A stretch of DNA of 64,000 nt from Methylibium rhizosphaerae. GTDB lineage: Bacteria > Pseudomonadota > Gammaproteobacteria > Burkholderiales > Burkholderiaceae_C. The DNA lies in NCBI RefSeq assembly GCF_006386545.1, contig NZ_SWAR01000023.1, positions 101,802 to 165,801 on the forward strand, given 5' to 3'. Shown here in pieces: positions 56,128 through 64,000 of the stretch. Position numbers and translations under genes: made by a program. The notes beneath the pieces are model-generated. The model was not told where the DNA came from, did not search any database, and saw only the letters and a program-made list of their open reading frames with translations. Position 1 is the first letter of the stretch. Every line of letters begins with the position of its first letter.

Positions 56128-57390
56128 TCAGATCCTTGGTGAAAGGCCATCGGCCAGGGACAGCCGGTAGGCGCGCCAGCCGGGCACCAGGCTCGCCAGC
56201 CAGCCTCCGGCAAGCACCGCGCCCATGAGCGCCCATTCTGTGCTGCCCGGCATACCCAGGTGCAGGGCGATGCCGAACCGCGCCTCGAACCAGCCGCCGG
56301 CGAGCGCCACCGCTGCGGCATGCGCCAGCGCGCCGAGCACCACGCCGCACAGCGTGACGAGCGCACCCTCGGCGGCCAGCAGCAGCAGCATCTGTCGTGG
56401 GCCGGCGCCGGCGGCGCGCAGGATGGCCAGCTCGCGCCGTCGCTCGTCGAGGCCGGCGAGGATCACCGCCACCAGGCCGCCCAGGCTCACCAGCGCCACC
56501 AGCGCACTGATGGCCTGGAGCCCGCGTTCACCCGCGCCGACCACGGTCCACAGCTCGTCGAGCACCACGCCCGGCAGGATGGCCATGAGCGGCTCGGCCT
56601 CGAAGGAAGCCACGTGGCGCTGCACCGCGAACACCGCCGCGCGCCCCTTCAGGCCCAGCAGCACCGCGGTCACCGTCCTGGGTGTGAGGTTCTGTTGTGC
56701 GGCCTGCTCGGCCGTCACCGAAAGCCCGGGCAGCGGCACTCCGGCCACCCAGTCGAGATGCAGCGCCTCCATGGCCTGCAGGCTGATGTGCACCGAGCGG
56801 TCCACCGGCGTGCCGGTGCGTGCCAGCACGCCCACCACGGTGAACGGCTTGTTGGCGTGGTCGTTGCCGGCCAGGGCGCCGTCGCCGTGGCTCAGCACGA
56901 TGCGGTCGCCCAGCTTGTAGCCCAGGCGCTCGGCCACCTCGGCGCCCAGCACGGTGTCGAACAAGGCCTCGAAGCGCCGGCCCTGCCAGAGCTGGAGCGG
57001 CTGCTGGTCGCCGTGGCGGAAGTGCTCGAAGTAGCCGGTGGTCGTGCCCACCACCGCAAAGCCGCGGTGGCTGTCGCCCAGCGAGATGGGCACCATCCAG
57101 GCGACCGCCTTGTGCCCGGCGAGGGCCTGTGCGCTGCTCCAGCGCATGTTGTTGGTGGCGCTGCCGATGCGGAACACCGAATACAGCAGCAGCTGGACCG
57201 GCCCGGTGCGGGCGCCCACGATCAGGTCGGTGCCGGAGATGGACTGCGAGAAGTTCTCGCGCACGTCGTTGCGGATGCGTTCGATGCCCAGCAGCAGGAA
57301 GGTGGACAGCGCGATCGACAGCACGATCAGCGACAGCACGAAACGCCGGTTCCATGCGCTGCGCGCGGCGAGCGACAACATGGCCTTCAT
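56128..57390 (-). CDS. ABC transporter permease (FtsX/MacB-like), metal-uptake operon
   Basis: A 420-residue permease with an N-terminal helix (FVLSLIVLSIALSTFLLLGI), a periplasmic domain of about 240 residues (residues 45-285), and three C-terminal helices, the MacB/LolC topology. Text such as ELAILRAAGAGPRQMLLLLA matches the coupling helix. The ATPase start is close upstream (ATGA overlap). In Zrg-like operons this pair accompanies DUF2796 and DUF3299 proteins and may help metal import or lipoprotein handling. Confidence 0.87.
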   Translation of the reverse strand: MKAMLSLAARSAWNRRFVLSLIVLSIALSTFLLLGIERIRNDVRENFSQSISGTDLIVGARTGPVQLLLYSVFRIGSATNNMRWSSAQALAGHKAVAWMVPISLGDSHRGFAVVGTTTGYFEHFRHGDQQPLQLWQGRRFEALFDTVLGAEVAERLGYKLGDRIVLSHGDGALAGNDHANKPFTVVGVLARTGTPVDRSVHISLQAMEALHLDWVAGVPLPGLSVTAEQAAQQNLTPRTVTAVLLGLKGRAAVFAVQRHVASFEAEPLMAILPGVVLDELWTVVGAGERGLQAISALVALVSLGGLVAVILAGLDERRRELAILRAAGAGPRQMLLLLAAEGALVTLCGVVLGALAHAAAVALAGGWFEARFGIALHLGMPGSTEWALMGAVLAGGWLASLVPGWRAYRLSLADGLSPRI

Positions 57391-58121
57391 GCCGCACTCT
57401 CCGCGGCTGCGGCGGCCCGGTTGAGCAACGCGAGGTCGACGTGGTGCGTGAAGTGCGACGCCAGCCGGGCGTCGTGGCTCACGAACAGCAGGGCGCTGCC
57501 GGCGGCGGCGCATTCGGCCAGCAGCAGGCGCATGAAGTCGTCGCGCCGCGCCTCGTCGAGGGCCGAGGTGGGCTCGTCGGCGATCACCAGCTCAGGCCGG
57601 CCGATGAGCGCACGCGCTGCGGCGACCCGCTGCTGCTGGCCCACCGACAGCTCGCGCGCCGGCCGCTGCCACAGCGCCGGCCCGAGGCCCACGTGCTGCA
57701 GCAGCTCCTGCGCGGCATCGCGTGCCCCGCGGTGGCTGTCGGCGGCCCGCTGTGCGCGCCGCTTCGAGAAGCGGCACGGCAGCAGCACGTTGTCGAGTAC
57801 CGACAGGTAGGGCAGCAGGTTGAACTGCTGGAACACGTAGCCCACATGGTCGGCCCGCAGGCGGTCGCGCCGCGCGGCCGAAAGTTGCCGCCAGTCGTGC
57901 CCGAGCAGGCTCACCTCACCCTGCTGCGCCACCAGCACGCCCGCGGCCATCGACAGCAGCGTGCTCTTGCCGCAGCCGCTGGGCCCGCGCATGAACACCG
58001 CCTGGCCGGCCGCGACGTGCAGCTGGTCGATGGCGATGCTGTCGGCCGCAGCCCGCGGCCACCGGAAGCGCACGTCGCGCAGCTGCAGCAGCGATGCAGC
58101 GGCCGTGTCGGCCGCGCTCAT
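57387..58121 (-). CDS. ABC transporter ATP-binding protein (LolD/MacB-like), metal-uptake operon
   Basis: A 244-residue ATPase with Walker A GPSGCGKSTLL (residues ~45-52), Q-loop VFQQFNLLPYLSVLDNV, signature ELSVGQQQRVA and Walker B LVIADEPTSALDEA. The type matches LolD/MacB ATPases. Its start ATG 58121 overlaps the stop of the DUF2796 gene, and its stop overlaps the permease start, so all are coupled. Confidence 0.9.
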   Translation of the reverse strand: MSAADTAAASLLQLRDVRFRWPRAAADSIAIDQLHVAAGQAVFMRGPSGCGKSTLLSMAAGVLVAQQGEVSLLGHDWRQLSAARRDRLRADHVGYVFQQFNLLPYLSVLDNVLLPCRFSKRRAQRAADSHRGARDAAQELLQHVGLGPALWQRPARELSVGQQQRVAAARALIGRPELVIADEPTSALDEARRDDFMRLLLAECAAAGSALLFVSHDARLASHFTHHVDLALLNRAAAAAESAA

Positions 58122-58660
58122 CGGGCAGGCAGGCGCAAGGTCTTGTCCGGGCGCCTGAGCGTCGCCTTGGCCTGGCCCTTGGGGCCAGCCATCTGGACCT
58201 CGATGCGCTGCATCCGCGGGAAGGCCTCGAACAGGCCGAGCTCGAGCGTCGCCAGGGCCTGGGGCTGGCGGCATTCGAACCGGTAGCCGGCGTCGACGTC
58301 GGCATGGCCGTCTTCTTCGGCCTTGCCCGGCGCGCCCTCATCGAACAAGGCCGATTCGACCGTGCCCTCGCGCAGCTGGCATGCTGCTTCGGCGTTCGGC
58401 CGCAGCCAGGGCGCGGCCTCACGCAGGCGCTGCTGCAGCTGCGCTGCGGCCTGCTTCTGCGCCGCCGTGCGGGGGCGGTGCTCGAAGCCGAGCAGGCTGT
58501 CGGCCGGCGCTTCGAGCTGCACCGAAAGCGTCGGCCCGTCCACCGCCACGTCGAGCGTCACGACGCCATGCACGTGGGCCTTCTGCTGGGCGGCGGCGCC
58601 GCCGAGGCCGCAAAGGCTCAAGCACACGGCCCATAGGCCCCTGCGGTAGCGGGTGCTCAT
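58118..58660 (-). CDS. DUF2796 (ZrgA-like) metal-binding protein, exported
   Basis: A 180-residue protein with a signal peptide (LWAVCLSLCGLGGAAAQ) and a mature N-terminus with HVHG (KAHVHGVVTLDVAVDG). This His pair and the later GHADVDAGYRFEC are DUF2796 marks; the family includes ZrgA of Vibrio, which helps zinc uptake. It is coupled to moeB by ATGA (58660) and leads the ATPase-permease-DUF3299 genes. I infer a zinc or similar metal importer; no Zur box is seen. Confidence 0.82.
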   Translation of the reverse strand: MSTRYRRGLWAVCLSLCGLGGAAAQQKAHVHGVVTLDVAVDGPTLSVQLEAPADSLLGFEHRPRTAAQKQAAAQLQQRLREAAPWLRPNAEAACQLREGTVESALFDEGAPGKAEEDGHADVDAGYRFECRQPQALATLELGLFEAFPRMQRIEVQMAGPKGQAKATLRRPDKTLRLPAR

Positions 58661-59409
58661 CGCAGGCCCCCGCACACGGGGCAGTCGGGTTGTCTCAGCA
58701 CACGCACTTCGTTCCATTCCATCGTCAGGGCATCCAGCATGAGGAGTCGGCCGGCCAGCGTCTTGCCGATGCCGGCCAGCAGCTTGAGTGCCTCGGCGGC
58801 CTGCATGGTTCCGATCATGCCGACCAGCGGCGCGAACACCCCCATGGTCGCGCAGGCCACTTCCTCCACCGCCTGGTCGGGGGCGAAGACGCAGGCATAG
58901 CAGGGGCTGGCGTCGTCGCGCGGGTCGTACACCGAAATCTGCGCCTCGAAGCGGATGGCGGCGCCTGCCACCAGCGGCTTGCGGTGCTTCACGCAGGCGC
59001 GGTTGACCGCCTGGCGGGTGGCGAAGTTGTCGCTGCAGTCGAGCACCACGTCGGCCTGGTGCACCAGTTCGTCGAGCAGCGCGGCGTCGGCCCGGCGGGC
59101 CACGGTGCGCAGCTTCACGCCCGGGTTGAGCGCCGCAATGCCCTTGGCGGCCGACTCCACCTTGGGCAGGCCGATGCGGTCGAAGCTGTGGGCGATCTGG
59201 CGCTGCAGGTTGGTGAGGTCCACCGTGTCGTGGTCGACCACGGTGATGCGCCCCACGCCCGCCGAGCCGAGGTAGAGCAGCGCCGGCGACCCCAGGCCGC
59301 CGGCGCCGATGACCAGGGCCTGCCCATCGAGCAGGCGCTGCTGGCCTTCGACGCCGATCTCATCGAGCAGGATGTGCCGGCTGTAGCGCAGGAGCTGGTC
59401 GTCGTTCAT
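58657..59409 (-). CDS. moeB: molybdopterin-synthase adenylyltransferase (ThiF/MoeB/HesA family)
   Basis: A 250-residue E1-like enzyme: NDDQLLRYSRHILLDEIG, the nucleotide loop VIGAGGLGSPALLYLGSAG, catalytic LTNLQRQIAH, and DCSDNFATRQ. Zinc is bound by CYAC and CPVC. It adenylates the C-terminus of a sulfur-carrier protein such as MoaD or ThiS; which one cannot be told. The ctpA-moeB order is common in Burkholderiales. Its stop overlaps the next start, so the metal-uptake genes are read along with it. Confidence 0.92.
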   Translation of the reverse strand: MNDDQLLRYSRHILLDEIGVEGQQRLLDGQALVIGAGGLGSPALLYLGSAGVGRITVVDHDTVDLTNLQRQIAHSFDRIGLPKVESAAKGIAALNPGVKLRTVARRADAALLDELVHQADVVLDCSDNFATRQAVNRACVKHRKPLVAGAAIRFEAQISVYDPRDDASPCYACVFAPDQAVEEVACATMGVFAPLVGMIGTMQAAEALKLLAGIGKTLAGRLLMLDALTMEWNEVRVLRQPDCPVCGGLR

Positions 59410-59435
59410 GCGGCGAGCATAACCACTGCCCATGA

Positions 59436-59468
59436 ACCAAAACAAAAGCCCGCCGGTGGGCGGGCTTT
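59436..59468 (-). terminator. intrinsic terminator between ctpA and moeB
   Basis: Stem AAAGCCCGCC (59445-59454) and GGCGGGCTTT (59459-59468) around a GGTG loop. On the minus strand a T-rich tail (TTTTGTTTTGG) follows, making a good terminator for ctpA. moeB then needs its own promoter in only 35 bases, or read-through. Confidence 0.8.
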
Positions 59469-59490
59469 CGCGGGGAAGGGAGGCGGGGCC

Positions 59491-60933
59491 TCAGTTGGCC
59501 TTGGCGCTTTCGACCGGCCGCTCGACCGCGCTCTTGCTCACCAGCACCGGCTTGCCCTTCAGGCGGTTGAGCGCCTGCTGCAGCTGGAAGTCTTCGGTGC
59601 TGCCGAACTCGGGCAGCGGCTTGGGCGGCTGCTTGCTCTTGGCCTGCTCTTCCTCGAGCCGCTTGAGCGCCTCTTCGCGCGCCTTCTCGCGTGCTGGATC
59701 CTTGGCTTCGGGTGCCTTGTCGTTGCCGATGTGCTTTTCGAGGTCGGCCTCGCGCGGGCGCAGGGCGGCGAACACGTTGCCTTCGGCGGTTTCGTCGAGC
59801 ATCACGTCGGGCACGATGCCGCGGGCCTGGATCGACTTGCCCGAGGGGGTGTAGTAGCGCGCCGTGGTGATCTTGAGCGCGGTGTCGGGCGACAGCTGCT
59901 TCACCGTCTGCACCGAACCCTTGCCGAAAGTCTGCGCGCCCATCACGACGGCGCGCTTGTGGTCCTGCAGGGCGCCGGCGACGATTTCGCTGGCCGAGGC
60001 GGAGCCTTCGTTCACCAGCACCACCAGCGGCACGTTCTTCAGGGCCTCGGGCAGCTTGCGCAGCGGGTCGCTGCCGCCGCGGCGCAGGTAGTCGTCGGGC
60101 CGGGCCATGAAGGTGGCCTTGCTCTCGGCGATCTGGCCGTTGGTGCTGACCACCACCGCGTCGCGGGGGAGGAAGGCCGCCGAGATGGCGACCGCGCCTT
60201 CGAGCAGGCCGCCCGGGTCGTTGCGCAGGTCGAGCACGAAGCCCTTGATGCTGGGGTCCTGCTTGTAGAGCTCTTCGACCTTGCGAACGAAGTCCTCGAC
60301 CGTGCGGTCCTGGAACTGGCTCACGCGCACCCAGGCGTAGCCGGGCTCCACCATCTTGGCGCGCACGCTCTGGACCTTGATCTCTTCGCGGGTGATGGTG
60401 ACAGGGAAGCTGCGGCTTTCGGCCTTGCGGAAGATGGTGAGCACCACCTTCGTGGACGGTTCGCCGCGCATCTTCTTCACGGCCTGGTCGAGCGTGAGGC
60501 CCTTGACGAAGGTGTCGTCGATCTTGGTGATGAGGTCGCCGCTCTTCAGGCCGGCGCGGAAGGCCGGCGAGCCTTCGATCGGGGAGACGACCTTCACCAG
60601 GCCGTCTTCCATGCCGATCTCGATGCCCACGCCGACGAACTTGCCGGAGGTGCCTTCGCGGAATTCCTTGAAGCTCTTCTTGTCGAAGAACTGCGAATGC
60701 GGGTCGAGCCCGGCGACCATGCCGCCGATGGCATCGTTGATGAGCTTCTTCTCGTCAACCGGTTCCACGTACTCTTTCTTCACGTGGTCGAACACGGAGG
60801 CGAGCTGCTGCATCTCTTCGAGGGGCAGCGGAGCGAACGAGCTGCGTGCAATGGCTTGCAACTGCATCGTCGTCAACGCGCCGGCCACAGCACCGAGCGC
60901 AACCCAACCGGCAACTTTCAGCTTGGCTCCCAT
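59491..60933 (-). CDS. ctpA: S41 family C-terminal processing peptidase
   Basis: A 480-residue periplasmic protease. A signal-anchor helix (VAGWVALGAVAGALTTMQLQ) is followed by a PDZ domain (about residues 85-165) and the S41 core. The catalytic Ser is in NEGSASASEIV and the Lys in TFGKGSVQTV. A charged, coiled-coil-like tail (PAREKAREEALKRLEEEQAK) follows. I start at ATG 60933, with GGAG nine bases ahead. It trims or degrades envelope proteins and cell-wall hydrolases. It ends at a terminator. Confidence 0.93.
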   Translation of the reverse strand: MGAKLKVAGWVALGAVAGALTTMQLQAIARSSFAPLPLEEMQQLASVFDHVKKEYVEPVDEKKLINDAIGGMVAGLDPHSQFFDKKSFKEFREGTSGKFVGVGIEIGMEDGLVKVVSPIEGSPAFRAGLKSGDLITKIDDTFVKGLTLDQAVKKMRGEPSTKVVLTIFRKAESRSFPVTITREEIKVQSVRAKMVEPGYAWVRVSQFQDRTVEDFVRKVEELYKQDPSIKGFVLDLRNDPGGLLEGAVAISAAFLPRDAVVVSTNGQIAESKATFMARPDDYLRRGGSDPLRKLPEALKNVPLVVLVNEGSASASEIVAGALQDHKRAVVMGAQTFGKGSVQTVKQLSPDTALKITTARYYTPSGKSIQARGIVPDVMLDETAEGNVFAALRPREADLEKHIGNDKAPEAKDPAREKAREEALKRLEEEQAKSKQPPKPLPEFGSTEDFQLQQALNRLKGKPVLVSKSAVERPVESAKAN

Positions 60934-60984
60934 GGGGCGAAGCTCCTTCAACAACAAAGACGATGACTAGCAAAACTCGCACCC

Positions 60985-60990
60985 AGTATA
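60985..60990 (-). promoter_or_regulatory. -10 element of the ctpA promoter
   Basis: A perfect TATACT on the minus strand, 52 bases before the ctpA ATG. The -35 region at 16-17 bases (TTCCAA) is weak. Confidence 0.45.
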
Positions 60991-61106
60991 GGTGCGGGGC
61001 CTGCGCTTGGAACCGCAAAAACCCGGTAAGTTGCCGGCCAGTTCTGCAAAGAATTGTTTGGGTCCGGACCTATTCCTCAAGAAGGACGGGCTGCACGCCG
61101 CAGGCG

Positions 61107-62192
61107 CTACGCAGCCTGCCGCGGAAAGGTCACCACGTGGTCGACCTGGGGCCGGATGCCGATCCATTCGCCGAGCTGGTGGTCGTGGTGCGACGGCACG
61201 TGGGCCAGCACCTGCTCGCCGCTGGCGAGCTGCAGCGTGTAGAGGAACTCGGAGCCGCGGAAGGCCTTCGCCCGGATCTGCGCCTTCACCGGCGCGTCGT
61301 CGTCGTGGACGATGTCGTCGGCGCGCAGCAGCACCTCGCAGGCGCCGCCGGGGTAGGCGCCCGGCAGCGGGCATTCGTCCACGTCGGCCAGGTCGCCCAG
61401 CGGCGTGCGCACCACCGTGCCGCCGGGGCCGGCGATGATCTGCGCGGGCGTGAACACGCCATGGCCGATGAAGTCGGCCACGAAGCGGGTGGCCGGCCGG
61501 TGGTAGAGCTGGTAGGCGCTGTCCCACTGGTCGAGCTGGCCGTGCTGCATGACGCCGATCACGTCGCCGAGCGCAAACGCCTCCAGCTGGTCGTGGGTGA
61601 CGAACAGCGCCGTCGTGCCGGTCTGCTTCAGGATGGCCCGCACTTCCTGGGCCAGGCGCCCGCGCAGGTCCACGTCGAGGCTGGAGAACGGTTCGTCCAG
61701 CAGCAGCAGCCGCGGCGCCGGCGCCAGTGCGCGGGCCAGCGCGATGCGCTGCTGCTGGCCGCCCGACAGCTGGTGCGGCAACCGCTTCGCGGTGGCGGCC
61801 AGCCCCACGAGGTCGAGCATCTCCTGCACCCGCTGCTGGCGCTGCGCGCGGGGCAGCCGGTGCAGGCCGAAGCCCACGTTGTCGGCGATCGACAGGTGGG
61901 GAAAGAGCGCGTAGTCCTGGAACACCATGCCGATGCGCCGGGCCTCGGGCGGCTGGTGGATGCCGGCTTGTGCATCGCTCAGGGTTTCACCGCCCAGCGC
62001 GATGCGTCCTGCCGTGGGCCGCTCCAGCCCTGCGACCGCCCGCAGCAAGGAGGTCTTGCCGCAGCCCGAAGGCCCGATCAGCACGCCGATCTGCCCCGGC
62101 GCCAAGGCCAGCGACACCTGTTCTACCGCCGCCCGCACCCCTTGCGAACTGCCGGGGTACTGCACGCAAACGTGGTCAAGCTCCAGAAACAT
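61107..62192 (-). CDS. fbpC: iron(III) ABC transporter ATP-binding protein (FbpC-like)
   Basis: A 361-residue ATPase with Walker A GPSGCGKTSLLRAVAG, Q-loop VFQDYALFPHLSIADNV, signature LSGGQQQRIALARAL and LLLLDEPFSSLD. A C-terminal regulatory TOBE-like domain (about residues 280-360: EVLLRADDIVHDDDAPVKAQ) is present, as in ferric-iron importers. It diverges from an FbpB-like permease, and a Fur-box-like site lies between. The substrate-binding protein FbpA is not in the window. Confidence 0.9.
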   Translation of the reverse strand: MFLELDHVCVQYPGSSQGVRAAVEQVSLALAPGQIGVLIGPSGCGKTSLLRAVAGLERPTAGRIALGGETLSDAQAGIHQPPEARRIGMVFQDYALFPHLSIADNVGFGLHRLPRAQRQQRVQEMLDLVGLAATAKRLPHQLSGGQQQRIALARALAPAPRLLLLDEPFSSLDVDLRGRLAQEVRAILKQTGTTALFVTHDQLEAFALGDVIGVMQHGQLDQWDSAYQLYHRPATRFVADFIGHGVFTPAQIIAGPGGTVVRTPLGDLADVDECPLPGAYPGGACEVLLRADDIVHDDDAPVKAQIRAKAFRGSEFLYTLQLASGEQVLAHVPSHHDHQLGEWIGIRPQVDHVVTFPRQAA

Positions 62193-62216
62193 CGGCCTAT
62201 GATACCGGTCGCTTAC

Positions 62217-62237
62217 AAATGAACATCGTTCTCATTT
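62217..62237. promoter_or_regulatory. Fur-box-like site between fbpC and fbpB
   Basis: Reading the minus strand, AATGAGAACGATGTTCATT is close to known Fur boxes such as AATGAGAATGATTCTCATT, with perfect 6-bp outer arms (AAATGA/TCATTT). It lies 25 bases before the fbpC start and about 43 before the fbpB start. It predicts iron repression of both. Confidence 0.7.
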
Positions 62238-62279
62238 CCCTTCCGGTCGCGGGTGGGCGGCCTTGAAAGTCCCCGTTTG

Positions 62280-63881
62280 ATGCGTCTGATCGTCGTGCTG
62301 TGTGCGGTGCTGGCACTGCCGGTGCTGGGGGTGCTCGGCTCCTGGTTCGGCTTCAGCAGCGAAAGCCTGTCCGTCCTGCAGCACCAGGCCCGTACGGTGC
62401 TGCCGGGCTATGCATGGACGTCGCTGTGGCTCGCGCTGTCGGTGGCCATCGGCGTGGCTGTAGTGGGCGGCGCCACGGCAGCCGCGGTGAGCCTGTTCGA
62501 ATTCCCCGGGCGGCGCTGGTTCGAATGGGCCTTGCTGCTGCCGCTGGCCATGCCGGCCTACGTGCTGGCCTATGCCTACACCGACTTCCTCCAGTTCAGC
62601 GGCCCGCTGCAGACCGGCCTGCGCGCGCTGACCGGCGCCCAGGGTGCGCTGTGGCCCGACGTGCGCAGCCTGTGGGGCGCGGTGCTGCTGTTCGTGCTGT
62701 CGCTGTACCCGTATGCCTATCTGCTCACCCGCGCCGCGCTCACCGAACGCGGCGTGGCGCTGATGGAAGCGGCACGCCTGCTCGGCGCCAGCCCGGCCCG
62801 GCGCGTGCGCGAGGTGGCGCTGCCGCTGGCCCGGCCTGCGCTGGCGGCCGGCGTGGCACTGGCGCTCATGGAAACGCTGGCCGACTACGGCGTGGGATCC
62901 TACTTCGGCCTCAACACCTTCACCACCGGCATCTACAAGGCCTGGCTGGTGATGGATGACCGCCTGGCCGCGGCCCAGCTCGCCACGCTGCTGCTGGCGC
63001 TGGTGGCCGCGCTGGTGTGGCTGGAGCAGCGCGCCCAGTCGCGGCTGCGTTTTGCCACCGCCCGGCGCGGACCGGCCCACAGCGCCGAGGCGCGGCCCTT
63101 GCGCCTGGCCGGGCTGCGTGCGGCGGCCGCCTGGCTGTTGTGCGCGCTGCCGGTGGTGCTCGGGTTCGTGCTGCCGGTGCTGGTGCTGCTGCGCCTGATG
63201 TGGGGCGAAGCGCAGCATGGCGAGTTCGGCCTGCCGTGGGACCGCTTTGCCCGGTGGGGCTGGACCAGCTTCAAGCTCGCCGCCGGCAGCGCGGTGCTGG
63301 CCGCCGCACTGGCGCTGGCGCTGGCGTTCGCACTGCGCGCCCGGCCGCAGCCGCTGCTGCGCGCAGCCACGCGGGTGGTGTCGCTGGGTTATGCGGTGCC
63401 GGGCGCGGTGATCGCGGTGGGCATCCTGCTGCCGGTGGGCTGGGTGCAATCCCGCTGGCCCGGCTCGGGTGCCGCCGCGCTGATGACGGGCACGCTGCTC
63501 GGGCTGGTGTACGCCTACCTCGTGCGGTTCTCGGCGGTGGCGCTGCATTCGGTGGAGTCGGGCTATGCGCGCATCCCGCTGCATTTCGACGAGTCGGCCC
63601 GCACGCTGGGCGTGAGCCGGCCGCGGCTGTTCTTCGGTGTGCACGCGCCGCTGCTCAAGCGCTCGGCCCTGGCTGCAGCATTGCTCGTGTTCGTCGACGT
63701 GATGAAGGAGCTGCCGGCCACGCTGGTGCTGCGCCCGTTCAACAGCGACACGCTGGCGGTGGTGGCCTACCAGCTGGCGCGCGACGAGCGGCTGTCGGAG
63801 GCGGCGCTGCCGTCGCTGGCCATCGTGCTGGTCGGGCTGATCCCGGTGCTGCTGCTGTCGCGCTCGATGCGTGAGGGCTAG
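62280..63881 (+). CDS. fbpB: iron(III) ABC transporter permease (FbpB-like)
   Basis: A 533-residue permease with two copies of the binding-protein-dependent transport domain, about twelve hydrophobic helices in all. The first EAA-like loop is MEAARLLGASPARRVREVAL (residues ~165-185), the second is DESARTLGVSRPRLFFGVHA. Both precede a conserved Pro/Leu helix. This duplicated form is that of FbpB ferric permeases. I start at ATG 62280; an in-frame GTG at 62253 would add nine residues. Its stop lies next to a structured repeat at the window edge. Confidence 0.9.
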   Translation: MRLIVVLCAVLALPVLGVLGSWFGFSSESLSVLQHQARTVLPGYAWTSLWLALSVAIGVAVVGGATAAAVSLFEFPGRRWFEWALLLPLAMPAYVLAYAYTDFLQFSGPLQTGLRALTGAQGALWPDVRSLWGAVLLFVLSLYPYAYLLTRAALTERGVALMEAARLLGASPARRVREVALPLARPALAAGVALALMETLADYGVGSYFGLNTFTTGIYKAWLVMDDRLAAAQLATLLLALVAALVWLEQRAQSRLRFATARRGPAHSAEARPLRLAGLRAAAAWLLCALPVVLGFVLPVLVLLRLMWGEAQHGEFGLPWDRFARWGWTSFKLAAGSAVLAAALALALAFALRARPQPLLRAATRVVSLGYAVPGAVIAVGILLPVGWVQSRWPGSGAAALMTGTLLGLVYAYLVRFSAVALHSVESGYARIPLHFDESARTLGVSRPRLFFGVHAPLLKRSALAAALLVFVDVMKELPATLVLRPFNSDTLAVVAYQLARDERLSEAALPSLAIVLVGLIPVLLLSRSMREG

Positions 63882-64000
63882 GGCCTGTTAACGCTATTTG
63901 GAGCCTCACGTGACCCAGGAAACGGGCGCCATCAAGGCGCAAAGCGGAAGCGGGGTCGTTCCCCCGCTGAGCATTTGCAACGCGGAGGGCGCCCGTTTCC
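63882..64000. repeat. nested inverted repeats at window end, possible mobile or repeated element edge
   Basis: Directly after the fbpB stop the DNA changes character: GGGCCTGTTAACGC, then GGAAACGGGCGCC (63917-63929) and its exact inverse, GGCGCCCGTTTCC (63988-64000), with an inner AGCGGGG/CCCCGCT hairpin. The element runs off the window. It looks like the end of an insertion sequence or a repeated stem-loop; the family cannot be named. Confidence 0.5.

Overview
The window is a GC-rich, gene-dense chromosomal stretch with short intergenic gaps, many ATGA/GTGA overlaps between genes, and strong third-position GC. Gene content (exosortase-A-associated EPS genes, ubiJ-ubiB, fmdB-DUF502-aspS-nudB, ctpA-moeB, hut genes, arginase, BLUF, GEMM-I riboswitch) points to a betaproteobacterium of the order Burkholderiales, probably near the Rubrivivax/Leptothrix/Roseateles group. 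I see no rRNA, tRNA, CRISPR or prophage. A small nested inverted-repeat structure at the extreme right edge may be the end of a mobile or repeated element.

Layout. 1-2235: tail of an exosortase-A (PEP-CTERM) exopolysaccharide locus (AMP-forming ligase, PLP decarboxylase). 2277-4762: two secreted lipoproteins with Pro/Thr linkers, one of them (Kelch-like) broken by a frameshift. 4963-8178: galE, divergent from ubiJ-ubiB. 8285-9736: sodium:solute symporter. 9842-14216: fmdB, DUF502, aspS, a CsgG-like lipoprotein and nudB. 14288-22074: EEP phosphatase, ClsB-type PLD, ligase-associated exonuclease, S9 peptidase, an unknown protein, a small membrane protein and an ATP-dependent DNA ligase. 22049-26409: LysE exporter and WYL regulator around a palindromic operator, Na/Pi cotransporter, Asp-nucleophile alpha/beta hydrolase. 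26427-34176: histidine utilisation (hutF-G-D-C divergent from hutH) followed by a taurine/nitrate-type ABC transporter. 34201-36997: an MCP and an unknown, possibly nucleotide-hydrolase-like protein behind a sigma-28-like promoter and a c-di-GMP-I (GEMM-I) riboswitch. 37094-44281: folE-BLUF, DUF748-like and DUF429 proteins, a pseudokinase, an M14 carboxypeptidase. 44307-50218: GbsR/MarR regulator with two matching 20-bp operators, a desaturase-DCC fusion, an epimerase-DoxX-like protein, and the ligase-associated DEXH helicase. 50215-53660: YkvA, thermonuclease, BON lipoprotein, SPFH-RHH pair, ParA-like ATPase. 53682-60990: arginase-LOG pair, a DUF3299/FtsX/ATPase/DUF2796 metal-uptake-like operon coupled to moeB, then ctpA. 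61107-63881: Fur-box-centred divergent fbpC/fbpB iron transporter.

The most interesting unit is the riboswitch operon (about 34201-36997, minus strand). By hand alignment the leader carries every hallmark of a GEMM-I aptamer. It sits just downstream of a flagellar-type promoter and leads an uncharacterised protein and a chemoreceptor, so c-di-GMP would directly gate a chemosensory operon whose first gene has no obvious annotation. Secondary items are the split ligase/Lhr/exonuclease repair system, the pseudokinase, the regulator-desaturase regulon, and the hut-linked transporter of an unexpected class.

All family names come from reading the translations and motifs; no search was run.
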